From NCBI GenBank assembly GCA_028023455.1, contig JAQFVV010006312.1, positions 310,001 through 374,000 on the forward strand: 64,000 bases of DNA, written 5' to 3'. Origin of the DNA: Epiperipatus broadwayi (taxonomy: Eukaryota; Onychophora; Udeonychophora; Euonychophora; Peripatidae). The notes beneath the pieces are model-generated. The model searched no databases, had not been told where the DNA came from, and was given only the letters and a program-made list of their open reading frames with translations. The position numbers and the translations under genes are program-made. Below, piece by piece: positions 26,746 through 39,995 of the stretch (position 1 is its first letter; the number at the start of each line of letters is the position of its first letter).

Positions 26746-26960
26746 AATTATTCTTCATGTATAAATTGTGATAAACAGAGCAGCCAAAATTCAAAAAATA
26801 TTAATCACAATGAACAATTTGCCAAGCGCTTTCAGTACAGTATACCAGAATCATGGCAACATATACTGTACTGAAAGCGCTTGGCAAATTGTTTGTTGTG
26901 ATTAATATTTTTTCAATTTTGGTTGCTCTGTTTATCACAGTTTATACGTGAAGAATAATT
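26746..26960. repeat. Near-perfect 215-bp hairpin (MITE-like)
   Basis: Two arms of about 99 bp (26746-26844 and 26862-26960) are inverse complements with only a few mismatches, around a 17-bp loop. The inner arm contains the less AT-rich stretch TTGCCAAGCGCTTTCAGTAC. It has the form of a foldback MITE; a transcript would make one long RNA hairpin. No coding content. I could not fix a target duplication. Confidence 0.85.
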
Positions 26961-27432
26961 GTATTATTATATATAAAATTTTGTTATTAATTAAATATTA
27001 AATCTAGTCTAGCTCTTTTTTCTTGATTCAATATTCCTTCTATATAAATAATTAATGAACTATGATTAAATATATTAATCTTGTGCTTTCAAAAATTGGC
27101 AAGTGCTATAGCTAGTCTAAACCATGAATAGATAAGCAAAATTATTGATTAGTTGTTTTATATAGAAATGAGATTGAACCATGATATAAATATTTTTTCT
27201 CATTAAGATTGAGTGTAATTTTTTGAGCATATATATGGATGGATATTTATTTTAATGTGATAGATTTGGTGTATCAGAGTAGGCTGATCAATGTGAACAT
27301 CATTACTACAATCAGAGTTATTCATCACTTCCTAAATCTAATTATATACAGTTACATATTTGGTAGCTCAATGTGAGGTTCAGTTGTTATTGCTACATAT
27401 ATAAAATTGGGTAAGTTACTAAATAAATTTAT

Positions 27433-27680
27433 GTAATTAGAATGGACTTAAACCCAGACTTTCAAGCTCCCTACCACTATGCACTCCATCTTATACAACT
27501 GGTACACATGGTTACATATGTGTAAAAAATATAAACAATCTCGCATATATGTATTTCATGCTGAACCAGCACTCATCAGTTGGTCCAGACCATCTCCCAC
27601 ACATATGTACAATCAGTGCCTCAGTTTATATTAAGATAGCAAATCTTCAAACTTTAATGGACAATATACTTATATCTGAA
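27433..27680 (-). mobile_element. Family-3 hammerhead element, single diverged copy
   Basis: Homologous to the family-3 units at 24.7, 25.2, 45.1 and 59.2 kb, including ACTTTCAAGCTCCC near one end and CTTCAAACTTTAATGGA at the other. It is flanked by a perfect 12-bp direct repeat, AAATAAATTTAT (27421-27432 and 27681-27692), a good target-site duplication although AT-rich. The hammerhead core is present at 27552-27577 (CTGATGA, stem II TGCT / AGCA, GAAA), but the stem-I 3' strand is diverged. Confidence 0.75.
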
Positions 27681-27692
27681 AAATAAATTTAT

Positions 27693-30600
27693 AAGAAGAC
27701 TTTTGTTTAAAAAAATTATGTATTATTCATGACGAATAGTCAGTGTTTTTTGAAACATGGTATATAATCTAATGAATATCTAGAGAAATGATAAGTGATT
27801 GAGCAACAACATATTTTTGATTATTATATCAATTTACTATTGTCTTTTACTTTTTTAATGCAAGTTATAATTGATAAGCACTATTGAAACTAACATTCTA
27901 TGCATAATCATATGTATGTGTGTGCGTTTATTTCCATGCGCGTGTGCTTATAAATGTTTGTGAATACATATATTGACTGAAGTACTTGGTATTTACAATA
28001 GATTTTTGTACTTTTTATGAGGCAACGTCCATGTAAATACTTTTTAAATATTCTTAATTGTAATTCTTTTTATAAAGACATATTATTTAAGAGCATTAAA
28101 AATGCTATTGTTTTAAAGATTTTTATTTGTCATTGTTTTTGCAAGGACAGCTGTAGTATTTATCAACGTCATGTCAAAAGCAAACTTATTTCCTAAATAT
28201 TTAGATTTAACACTATTATATTGTTTATGCTCAGTTTGTTAAACACAAAGTTATGAATATATTTTCAAACAATAATTCTTTGTTATTTTTATTAGAAAGT
28301 TTTTTCGTTTATTTACTCAATATATTTATTCAATTTAAGAGGAAAGATTGTTTATGTGAGCAATTTATAGACTTTTTTATATAGTTTTTTTTCTGTTCAT
28401 TGATTTAATATTTGTTATTTCTTATCAGAATATATTAACGATTTTTATGTTGAAAGTTGTACAATATTCAGGCAAATATTTCTAATGAATTTTAACAGGA
28501 AAGTTAAGAAAAGTCCTTTAAATATTACTCCCATAAATATTTTTGAACTTTAGAAATGAAATTAAAGTTATTGTATTTGAAACAAAAATTGCCAGTTACA
28601 ATATAAGGGAAATAGTGATAAAGTTTGAATGATAATAATTCTTTTCTTTTCTCAATATAAAAGCTCATCTCTTAGCATTAAAGACCTTTATAATGTAAAA
28701 AAAAAAAAAGATATGCGTTCATAAAAAATAAAATGGTTTCATCATTATTCCCCAAAGCTGGATATAATATTCCAAAAAACAATTTTCTTATAAAATTCAA
28801 AATTTTATGCTAATATTTATTAATAACACGTTTGGTAACATCTTCAGAATTAGTTTTGCTTATCTTTTTCCAAGAATTTTCTAAAGAAAAATACTTACTA
28901 GAATAAACTGACCAAATATTAATGCTTGACTCTAGAATGTGTGTTATAAATTATTAAGAAGCAATTTTTGGTAGATACTAGCTTTTTGTCATCCTTGTCA
29001 AAAATGTTTTTATACCTACTTCCATAATATCATCTTGATTTTAAAAAAATATTAACACGATTAAAATATATTTTAACTTTTTTTTTTCATTTATTTTTTT
29101 TATTTATAATTTTTTTTTACATCTAAAGATTTAATATTTTATTTTCAGTAAGTAATATCCTTTTTATTGGATAGTCTAATTTGAGCTATAAAACTTCTAA
29201 GTTAATCTTTTACCATGTAGAAATAACTGTTCAGCCCTTGCTTCAAACATGGGAGTATTCCAAAAAGAGCATTACTGCATTGCAAACTTCTTTAAATAAA
29301 CATATTAAATAATTTTCTGAAACAATTAAGACTTATATATTTGCAGTCCTATGACATGTAAAAATTGCATTTTTAAATAAATTACTTATATAACTGTAAA
29401 ATTCATTCATTCATAAAATTATCATTATACTTTTGTAAAAAAAATTTTGCTTGATCAATTAATTAATTTATCAGGCAAAGAGAGCAACGTTTTTATAAAT
29501 ATAAAAGAAAATATTGTAACTGTTTCATTGCATTTTCTGAAACAATTGTGATTTTGATTTATAATTATATTTAATAAAGAGCATCAAGTAGTCACTTTAA
29601 AATAATATTTAGTCTGTAATGACTTCTTCACTTTTAGAAAATTGTCAAAATGTCTATTGATAAAATTTCAGATTTGGTGATAATCATAATTTGTTTTTTC
29701 TTCAATTACTTTAAGCATTAGTAATGTATAAAATTGTGAATATTATAATCATCATAAATTTATTTTATTTTGCTCTGTCACTTGACATGACTAATTATGC
29801 CATTATATCATGACAACATTGGCAGATACTTGTTTTTATTTGGATCTTTAAAAAATATGTATTGGCAGGATTATAAATCAAAATAAAATATTTGAAAGGA
29901 TAAATTTTTGGGGAGTGTTAGATAATGTTTAAGCACCAAAATAACAGTTGGATATGATTTTATTCATTTTCCCAAATATAGTAATCAATTCAAAAACATT
30001 CAGTGCATTAAATCACACCTCCATTAGAATCAGTATTTATAATTATATATTTTGTGCAAAAAATGTCATAAAATGTTTAATTGGTTGGAAATCCTTATTT
30101 ATAACATATGTGATTTTGAAGATATTCAAACTATTGATTCAAAAGAAGTTCCTGGCACAAAATTTATTTAATTTCTTTATAAACTCTTTTTTACTTATAA
30201 TTGTATGCCCAGTTTTATCAAGCATTATTAATTTTTAAAAAAATAAATACTATAAACTGTATTAAGTAAATAAAAGTTGACTGAAACTATTCCCTAATTT
30301 GCATGAGAGTGGGTAATGGATAAGTATCAAACTAACAATATTAGCAGTGTGAATCAGATGTTTGATGCCTTTGGGTGATTTGGAGAGTGAAGATTAAACC
30401 ATCAAACATCACATCATCACCATTCTTTATGCTTACGCAATCTGTATGAAGACTTTTGCCTCTGTGAAGTGTGAAAATTGTTTGTGAAATGCATGCATAG
30501 TGAGACAGAACGGCCTGAGTATTGGCACTTATTAATGTTTGCAATATAGAGATATTAAAATGAGAAATGTATTGATATCTCTCTCCCTCCCAAATTAACT

Positions 30601-31540
30601 GCAAATGTTAAGTGTAATTTATTAGCATAATTTAAATGCAATTTTTTAAATATAATGTTCAAAACATTTATATATATAATTTTACATAGAATCAAGAAAA
30701 GAGAAAGAAATTTTTCGAATTAAATATAATTTATTAATAAATATTATTTGAAAAGAGTAATAAAAAAATTGAATAAAGTTAAACATAATTTATTGCTATA
30801 ATTTAAATATAATTTATAATTTATTCTGAATATTGTTAACAATTAATTAGAGGAAACAAATAATTGTTTTCATTTATAGCATTTGATTTCCTACTAATTT
30901 TACATAGTGTGTGTGGCAAAAACTTAAAAATGAAAGTAGCACCTTTTTGTATATTGTTTCGCAAAGTGAGTTTTTTTGGCTTCACACTGATATGAAAGTG
31001 ATTAGATATTAAATGATTGATCATCATCGTTTTTGTTGATATCTTGAGAATAAAGTGTTTAGTGAAGAATTGCACATTTTTGTTTTATATTTGATACATA
31101 GTTGAGAATTAAGAGTGGTTAACATGATCTGACTGTTTAACTATTATATTCTTTTACAAAAGGGGGGTCTAGATAACTATAATCTGTGAACTATATATTT
31201 TTGGTAAATTATGACTGTTGTAGAATTGATCTAAAAATTTCTATCATTTGTTTAAAAATGATCTTTTAGAATTAAATGACAAACATTTTGCTTTCATATG
31301 TTATACTCTGTTATAATCAGACATCATTTAGATCAAGAGACCTAATTTTTTTAACAATTCTATTCTAATTATAATCTGTAAGCCTATGTTTTTGCTACAT
31401 CAAGTTATTTTATAAAAAGTGCATGTTAGAAGCTTCTGCCACCAATTCCTTTTACTGTTATTTGTTTTTAGACTAGCACAGAATTATAATTGTTTGTTTC
31501 TATATGTCATAAACAGTGCTAAATCAATATATTGCAATGG
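27693..31540. other. AT-rich sequence, no gene seen
   Basis: No gene, RNA or clear repeat is recognised in about 3.8 kb. Open frames at 29.95-30.24 kb (plus), 30.34-30.60 kb and 30.84-31.08 kb (minus) have compositions expected of AT-rich non-coding DNA and match no family I know. Confidence 0.5.
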
Positions 31541-31544
31541 ATAT

Positions 31545-33255
31545 CTAGTTCCATATGTAACTTTACTAGAAGGCACCATTAGATAATAAATCTAGTCTTC
31601 TTTCCATTAACCAATTATAATTTAATATTGATAATTAATATAAGAAAATACCAAAGATAGAAGTTATGTTTATTAGCAAAGTCACAATTGCAAACAAATA
31701 TTGGGAAATTACGAATTACAAAATGAAATTATTTCAAATAATAATAAATCTTAAATTAAAAGACAAGTTTACCCAGCATAAGTTATATTTGGACACCTAT
31801 TAATTTGGGCATATTAATATTTTATAATTCAAATAATAATCAATCATAAAAGAAACAAAGTAATTTATTATTAACAAAAATTTTATTTATAACAATAATG
31901 TCATTGTAATAGTTACCAATATTTAAATTAATACATAAAATCAACAAACACGTGTATAATCAAACAACAATCTGACACATTGCCAAAACAAACCAAGATA
32001 TCTTTATCTTAATACCTAGTATCACAGTAACCTATACCCTGAAGGCTATAAAATTAAGCAATGAGTGAAATGCTTGTTATATATAAGCTTAACTCTCTAC
32101 TACAATATTCTAGGTAATGACATAAAAATAACAAATATTCTAAAAACTTCATATATAAAATATTTAAATATTAATTCTTCATCATTGCCATGTTATTCAT
32201 AAAGATCTAAACATTTACCATTATTAAGAAAGTATTCACCACAAAAATGAAATTATTACAAAATAAAGTCATAGGAATTTATAACTGGAACTAACAAATA
32301 ATATCAAGCTAAACATTTCAATAATATATCAGTCAAATCGTACATACACAAAATAAATATTCATCATCATTTAAACAATCATAATATAATTAAATAACAT
32401 AATTATATATTTCATAATCTGTATTAACATATGCTGTGTATAAAAGAAAATAAATTATCATTTATTATATCTGTATTACTTTTGAAGATTATATTTAAAA
32501 TGTTTTGAAAATATTACTTGCCTATAGCTTTGATAATTACATGCATAATGATCAATCCTATATTTAAGAATTGACAATTTAAAATAATCAATATCAGCAT
32601 AATATTTATGTAAAAGAAAAAACAATTTTTATAGATAAAAAAATATTTAATAAAGATTTATAAGTTGTTTTGTAATTTTAACTTATTTACTATTAATGTT
32701 ATTCAAATTGATGATTTAGCAGACGATCACTTTCACTATAATGGTGCTTCATTTGAAATATAGAAGATAAGCTTAAATGAAGATATAAAAAAATCATGAT
32801 TTTTGCAGCAGCCATGGTTATGAGGTAAACCTATTTATGATTGATTATTCTGTTGAGTCTTGATTTAAAAATTATTGGGATAAAACTATTTACTTATTTT
32901 TGAGAGATTAAAATCTAATGTTTTCCTTTATAAAATTCAACAGCCATCATTCTTGGCTACTTGCCAATAAAATCATAACTAATGTGTCAGTCTATTTAAA
33001 AGTACAGTATATTTAAAACAAATAATTATCAATTCTTGAAAATTAATATTTTTTAATTAAACAATTGAATTTCTTATTAAATTATTGTTTAACAAAATCA
33101 ATTTTTATTTATAAAAAGCATATATAATGCCTTTAAATTAATAATAATAGCAACTCAATATTTTAAAATATTAATGATATCACACTTCTAAAGTAATAAA
33201 ATTTATTTCTATACATTTAATTAATTTATACAGCAATGAATATACTATTTCATTA
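31545..33255 (+). repeat. Direct duplication B, copy 1 (about 1.7 kb)
   Basis: Matches 37186-39000 nearly end to end in the same orientation with modest divergence. Shared blocks include GCACCATTAGATAATAAATC at one end, GATTTAGCAGACGATCAC in the middle (about 32711) and TTAATTTATACAGCAATGAA at the other. No ORF or known element domain is visible. Confidence 0.85.
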
Positions 33256-34059
33256 ATCCTCTTTTCACAAAAAGAAATTTTATTACATTTAACAGTTATA
33301 ATGTTTATTATAAACAAATAATTTTTTATTCTGACTTTTTTTATATAATATAAACTTTAGTCAGAATTGAATGAACACGTAATATCATATTAATTTTAGC
33401 TCACATAATAATTAAATAAAATATTTACCCGTAGTATTTAAAAATATAAATGAACTAAATTTATACACATTTCTGTACATTCAAAAAAAAAAAGAAAGTA
33501 TAGACTGTCCAATTTCAAAATAAATAAATATTCCTGTGATGAACTTTAGAATTTGATGTTCCTTTAATCTCACTAAAATTCTAACAATATAAAGCACTTC
33601 AATTAGTTTATTAATCAATAATAAAATTAAACTCAGAAAGAAATAACATTTATAATTTTAGGTTTAAATTAATCATTCTTTCCATTTGAGTCAACAATTA
33701 CATTACAGTGATTTATCCATTTAAATTTAATATATTTATTTTCTTTATTCCAAAAAATATAACGTTCTGATACCGTATGAAATCAATTTTCTTATAATCA
33801 TTACTACAAATTATATATTTTGTTTTATACAGTAATTCAGAACATTTACCACTATGAATTGTTTTCCTATTTTGGAATACAATAAGATTCACATATCCAC
33901 TGTTATAACTGCCACACTCATAGCTTCATACTTTGTGATAGCAAAACTATTTCCTTTTATTCCAATTACTCTCACCTACAAACTCCCATACTTCTATATG
34001 AAGTTTCATGAAAGTATGAGACTGAATTTTATTATGCAGGTTATTACTAAACACTTCTA
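33256..34059. other. AT-rich sequence, no gene seen
   Basis: No recognised feature. A 68-codon plus-strand frame at 33.85-34.06 kb is probably chance. Confidence 0.45.
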
Positions 34060-35052
34060 AATTATTTAATATTTTTACTTATATCTTTTTATAATTATTC
34101 TTCCCAAACACAATTTCTGTATCTATTTCAAAATCCATTATTGTACTTATAAAAAATGTTGACTCTCCTAATATTTTCATATCAATATCACAATCATCTA
34201 TGATTTCATCATTAATTTTAGATTCTCTTATAATTTCATCATCAAATCTACATTTATGAATTCTTATACCTGTTTTGGATTCTTCAGCATCTATTACATC
34301 ATTTTCACAAAAGCTTTCCCTTTCATTATCAGTTTTAGATTGTTGAAATTTTTAAATCCACACCAATCTTGGATTCTTCTATATAAACTAAATTATCTTT
34401 AACTATTTCTGTGCTGCCATCTCAAGTTTACATTCATCAACAGCAACTAAATTAACTTTATACTTTTTAATTATATTTATACTATCAATTATTTCTTCTA
34501 AAGAAATATCTATTTTAACTTCTTTTCTTTAAAATACTTTAGTGCTGTCTTAATTTCTTCTTCTATTTTGTCAATTCTTTCTTCTACTTTTGGAACATTA
34601 TCACTTAATTCTGCCCTAGACTCTTCTAATTGTTCTTTCATTTCAAACTGAACTTTTCCTATTTCTTCTTTTATTGCTTTAAAACTTTCTATCACTAGTT
34701 TATGATTTTTATCAAGGTTTTCATTCATTTTCATCATTCTCTGTTGATTTTGTAAAAAAAAAAAATCATTCATTTTATTTATTCTTTGATCCATTTTTTG
34801 TATATTTTTATTCATTTAATTTGTCATTCTTGGCAACATTTGACTAAATATGTCCATATTAAACATAGCATAATCTTCCTTTTTATCTATTTTTATAGGT
34901 TTTTTTCCCCTAATTACAATCTGAGGTTCCTTAAAAGTTATCTCAGGGCTTTCTGGTTCTACTTCTTCAAATTATGGCTCAGGACTAATACTACTAACTT
35001 CCTTTTCTTGATCACTATCTTTTTCTCTATCTCCACCTAAATTTTGTTCCAT
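34060..35052 (-). pseudogene. Broken acidic/coiled-coil ORF, possibly retroelement gag-like
   Basis: From an ATG at 35052 on the minus strand one frame reads MEQNLGGDREKDSDQEKEV and continues with stops only near codons 27 and 79 as far as about 34510. The part at 34815-34510 is a 101-residue heptad-rich segment rich in E, K, Q and N (for example EEIGKVQFEMKEQLEESRAE), a likely coiled coil. Beyond 34510 acidic patches (for example DECKLEMAAQ, CDIDMKILGES) continue in other frames to about 34060. Such N-terminal acidic plus coiled-coil ORFs are common before pol in LTR retrotransposons, but no protease, RT or zinc knuckle is visible here. It could equally be a fragment of a host coiled-coil gene. 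Function is unknown. Confidence 0.4.
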
Positions 35053-35059
35053 TAATATA

Positions 35060-35390
35060 AATGATTGAAATATTAATTAGTATTCTCCCAAGAATGAAAA
35101 CAAAACCAAGTGAATTCTCTTCATTCTATTTTCATCAAAACCTTCAGCTAAAATTTTACTTTGCTGCTTAATTTTAAAATTTTTAATTAACATAAAATAT
35201 ATTTTATAATAAAGAAAAAAAATATGTGGTTCTACAATATTCAAACATATCTTTTAAAAAATTTTTTTAAAAAATCATTAAATTGTATTGACTATGTTAA
35301 AATTTTTTTAAAATACATCATATTGGAAAGCCAAAATTTATTTAAAAAATTTATATTCTTCAATATCTCAAGATGCTTTAACTCTAATTA
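35060..35390. other. AT-rich sequence, no gene seen
   Basis: No recognised gene. The word TTGGAAAGCCAAAAT (about 35325) recurs in similar form at about 37146, so this may be related to the AT-rich sequence beyond the family-2 composite. Confidence 0.4.
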
Positions 35391-35531
35391 TCACATAATC
35401 ACTATCTCATACTAGCACATAATTGTTATTAAACAAGGCAAAACTCACCATACAGTAGTGCCACCCTGTGCCAACCAGAGTAATCAATGGATGCCAGAAG
35501 GCTTATGCATAAAATCCCTATCTAGTGCCTA

Positions 35532-35598
35532 CTCATCCAATATCCCCAGACTAGTTTCTAGCTTTTGGTCTTCATCAGTGAGGAGCCTTAGATATGAG
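35532..35598 (-). ncRNA. Hammerhead ribozyme, family 2 (copy a)
   Basis: Minus strand: CTGATGA, short stem II, GAA, palindrome ACTAGT, C17. Stem I has CTCCTCA facing TGGGGAT, plus outer pairing TAAGG / TTGG and CTCAT / ATGAG. Stem II is weak here (GAC facing GCT) and the 10.1-11.1 position is A-A, so activity is uncertain. Confidence 0.75.
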
Positions 35599-35978
35599 AG
35601 CACCGTACCTAAATCTTAGGATCTAATGCAACCCTCCAGCAGCCACCTTTAAATACTATTTAACTACAAAACTATGAGAATGAAATTGAAAACACAATAA
35701 TATTTTCAATTTAAGCTCAATAGCTTATATAGTCATATGGGTCTGAACTCAGTTCAGCACCCACACATTTTGGTATCTTTGGCTCTATAACAACCATAGA
35801 CACCACTATCCTATTAGGCAGGATTTGTGTTAAACCACTAAACATCACATGATCACTATCTCATACTAGCACATAAAAAACAAGGCAAAACTCTCCATAC
35901 AGCACTGCCACCCTGTGCCAACCAGAGTAATCAATGGATGCCAGAAGGCTTATGCATAAAATTCCTATATAGTGCCTA

Positions 35979-36045
35979 CTCATCCAATATCCCCAGACTA
36001 GTTTCTAGCTTTTGGCCTTCATCAGTGAGGAGCCTTGGATCTGAG
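35979..36045 (-). ncRNA. Hammerhead ribozyme, family 2 (copy b)
   Basis: Same fold as the copy at 35.53 kb. The core CTGATGA...GAA, palindrome ACTAGT and C17 are kept. The outer stem I, CCAA / TTGG, is intact. Stem II is GGC facing GCT, with A-A at 10.1-11.1. Confidence 0.78.
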
Positions 36046-36501
36046 AGCACTGCACCTAGATCTTAGGATTTAAGGCAACCCTCCAGCAACCACCTTTTAA
36101 CACTATTTAATTACAAAACTATGAGAATGAAATTGAAAACACAATAATATTGGCATCCATTGATTACTCGGGTTGGCACAGGGTGACACTACTGTATGGA
36201 GAGTTTTGCCTTGTTTAATAACAAGTATGTGCTAGTATGAGATAGTTATCATGTGATGTTTAGTGGTTTAACACCAATCCTGCCTAATAGGATAGTGGTG
36301 GTTATGGTTGTTATAGAGCCAAAGATACCAAAATGTATGGGTGCTGAACTGAGTTCAGGCATATATGATTATATAAGCTATTGAGCTTAGATTAAAAACA
36401 TTATTGTGTTTTTAATTTCATTCTCATAGTTTTGAGTTAAATAGTAATTAAAGTTGGCTGCTGGAGGGTTGCATTAGATCCTAAGATCTAGGTGCAGTGC
36501 T

Positions 36502-36568
36502 CTCATATCCAAGGCTCCACACTGATGAAGCCCACAATCCAGAAACTAGTCTGGGAATATTGGATGCA
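36502..36568 (+). ncRNA. Hammerhead ribozyme, family 2 (copy c, inverted unit)
   Basis: Plus strand: CTGATGA at 36522-36528, GAA, ACTAGT at 36545-36550, C17 at 36551. Stem I near the core carries a change (CTCCACA for CTCCTCA), and stem II is damaged (GCC facing TCC). Probably inactive. Confidence 0.7.
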
Positions 36569-36678
36569 TATGCACTACAAAGGGATTTTATGCACAAGCC
36601 TTCTGGCATTCATTGATTACTCTGGTTGGCACAGGGTGGCACTACTGTATAGAGAGTTTTGCCTTGTCTATCTAATTA

Positions 36679-37185
36679 AAGATAAAGACATAATTTATTA
36701 AAATCAATATATAAAATGTATCAGGCCTCAAACACTGGATAAATCAAAGTAAAAAAAAAAAAACCTACATTTTTAAATATCTCAGAGTGCTTTATATGAT
36801 CAAGTGCTACACATTAATACCAAATTAAAAAAAACTTTAATAAATAAGAGCATATTATATGAAAAAGAAACAAAGTATAAAAATATGTTAATATAATCTT
36901 TCATAGGATAACGTAATTAAAATATCAAATCTTAAACAAAAATACTATTCTTATCTCTCAAGTATGAGTTCACCATAGCTCCAAAAATTATGTGACCAAA
37001 CTAATAAAAAATATTTCAAATAACTATCTTTTTTCTCTCTCAAGTTTATCAAAACCCTATGAATTGGGTTATCAATATGATATATATATATAATAACTAC
37101 CCTTCTTTCTCAGGATGTAAGTTTATCATTGTCCCAAAGATGGGAAAGCCAAAATGATTAATATATATATTCCACTGTAATGAAT
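36679..37185. other. AT-rich sequence with a degenerate repeat of about 95 bp
   Basis: Three loose repeats with the theme TAACTA-C-TTCTTTCTC, then GT-A-GTTTATCA and CCAAAGAT, can be seen at about 36.94-37.16 kb. No gene is seen. Confidence 0.4.
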
Positions 37186-39000
37186 AAATAGTTTCATATA
37201 TAACTTTATTAGAAGGTACCACTAGATAATAAATCTAGACTTCTTTTTAATAAGCAATTGTAATTTAATATTGATAATTAATTTAGGAAAATACCAAAGA
37301 AAGAAGTTAAGTTTACTAGCAAAGTCAAAATTGCAAACAAATATTGAGAAGTTATGAATTACAAAATGAAACTATTCAAAGTAATACTAAATCTTAAAGT
37401 AAAAGACAAATTTACCCAGCATGAGTTACATTTGGACATCTATTAATTTGGCATATTAATATTTTATAATTCAAGTAATAATCAATAATAAAAAAACAAT
37501 TTATTATTAAACAAAATAATTTATTTAAAAATTAAAATAATAATGTCATTGTAATAGTTACCAATATCTAATTTAATACATAAAATTAATAAATACATGT
37601 ACGATCAACAATGTGAGACATTGCCAAAACAAACGAAACTATCATTATCTTAATACCTAGTATCACAATAACATATACATTGAGGGCTATAAAATTAAGC
37701 AGTGGGTGAAACGCTTGTTTTATATAATCTAACTACAATATTCTAAATAATGGCACAAAAATAACAAATATTCTAATAACTTCATATATATAATATTTAT
37801 ATATTAATTCTTCATCATTGCCATATTATTTATAAAGATCCAAACATTATCCAAGCTTAATAAATTATTCACTACAAAAACAAAATCATTACAAAATAAA
37901 TCCATAGGAATTTATAACTGGAACTAGCAAATAATGTCAAGCTAAACATATCAATAATATCTCAGTTGCCAATACATATAATATCAGTCAAATCCCATAT
38001 ATACAAAATAAATATTCATCACCATTTAAATAATCATTATGTAAAATTATAAATATAATTAAATAACGCAGATTATATATTTCTTAACATATGATGTCTA
38101 TAAAATAAAATAAATTATTATTTATTATATCTGTATTATTTTTGAACATTATATTTAAAATGTTTTGAAAATATTACTTGCATATAGCTTTGATAATTAC
38201 AGATAATGATCGAACGTATATTTAAGAATTGACAATTTAAAATAATCAATTTCAGCATAATATTTATGTAAAAGAAAAAAACAATTTTTTATAAATAAAA
38301 AATATTTAATAAAGATTTATAAGTTGTTTTTTTTAATTTTAACTTATTTACTATTAATGTTATTCAAATTGATGATTTAGCAGACGATCACTTTCACTAT
38401 AATGGTGCTTCGTTTGAAATATAGAAAATAAGCTTAAATGAAGATATAAAAAAATCATGATTTTTGCAGAAGTCGATGGTTATGAGATAATCCTATTTAT
38501 GATAAATGGAAACATGAAGAGTAGATTGTTCATTTGAGTCTTGATTCCCAAATTTTTGGGATAAAAACTGTTTATTTACTAATTTATTTTAAGATATTAA
38601 AATCTAATGTTTTCCTTTATAAAATTTAGCAGTGAACATTTATTTGTTCATGTGATCGAAACCGTTTTCTTGATAAGAAATCATTCTTGGCTACTTTCCA
38701 ATAAAACTATAAATAATGCTTCAGTCTGTTTAAAAGTACATTTAAATAAATAATTATTAATTCTTGAAAATTAATATTTTTAAATTAAACAACTGAATTT
38801 TTTTTTATATTATCATTTAATAAAATCTTTTTATCTATAAAAATAGAGTATAATGTCTTTCAAATAATAATAATAATACCAATTTAATATTTTAAAATAG
38901 CAATGTTGTCACACTTTTAAATTAATAAAATTTCTTTTTTATATATTTAATTAATTTATACAGCAATGAAATATATTCCAAAGGAATATACTATTTCAAT
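37186..39000 (+). repeat. Direct duplication B, copy 2 (about 1.8 kb)
   Basis: Second copy of 31545-33255, about 5.64 kb downstream. Small insertions relative to copy 1 include a segment near 38495-38530 and one near 38640-38685. No coding content is seen. Confidence 0.85.
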
Positions 39001-39995
39001 ATATATATAATAAAGATTTTCAGATATCACATAGATGAACTTATTTTATCTTGGATTTTTTTACCAATTCAGCTTTCATTAATGCGTGCAGTGTAAAAAT
39101 TATAACTATTATATATATTTCTGCAATTCCATAATGATTATCTTAAAAAAAATAATTAGGATAAAAAAATTTTAATTCATATATTTGGGAATAACAATAT
39201 TCCACTTGTTATTTTTTAATTATAAAATTAAAATATTTTAATTATATAAATGGACTATTGTTAATCTGGTTTGTTAATTCCTGAGCTTTACTGGATTAAA
39301 GATTTTGCTAGATTAAAAATAATTTTACAATACCTTGATTAAAATCATTATCATCTTTAATATACACTGTACATAATTTAAATATTAAATGTAAATTAAT
39401 AAATATTAATTTTAATATATAATCTATTTTGATTTTGAAATAATTAAAAGTGAAAACAATAATTTCATCTTGAATTCTGGATCTACAATATACCAATGAT
39501 TATACTACTTTTACCAGTTCAAAAACAACCTAAAGAATGTGCTTAATATTTTGAATACAACATATGAAGACTTTAATTTCATAATTAATGTTTAAAAAAT
39601 TTTAAGTTCTTTATCTGCCGGTGGTGGAAGAAAAATCCACAGCAACTTTTTATTTGGATGGTTATCAACTTAAAAATGTAAAATCAATTTAAATTTTTTT
39701 GTAGTTTTATAAGTAGAAAGGTAGACATAATTATTGAAAGTTTAATGTGCTGCTGAGAAGTTATTTCATCACAGGGAAATAACTACCACAATTAAATTAG
39801 TTTTATGTAAAGCTATTTGCTATTTTATCTCATTTATTGTATGGATGAGAAACGCAGAGATCTTATCAATACAATATAAAACAATTAGAAAAGTTTTATT
39901 TAGGAATGCTCTGCAAAATTTTAAAATACAATGACAAGATTATAAAACCAATTAATATGTTCTTCAACTTGCTATATGTGACATTATAATGCCCA

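Larger units (their letters stand above)
35391..36670. mobile_element. Family-2 hammerhead composite: two minus units, then one inverted plus unit
   Basis: Unit 1 (about 35391-35844) and a truncated unit 2 (35845-36152) run on the minus strand with a 454-bp period. At about 36152 the sequence switches abruptly to a plus-strand copy that starts mid-unit and runs to about 36670. Outer ends are therefore inverted copies of each other (CAAGGCAAAACTC... and ...GAGTTTTGCCTTG). The octamer TCTAATTA flanks the composite (35383-35390 and 36671-36678), a candidate target-site duplication for one insertion. No protein is encoded. Each unit holds one hammerhead. Confidence 0.85.
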
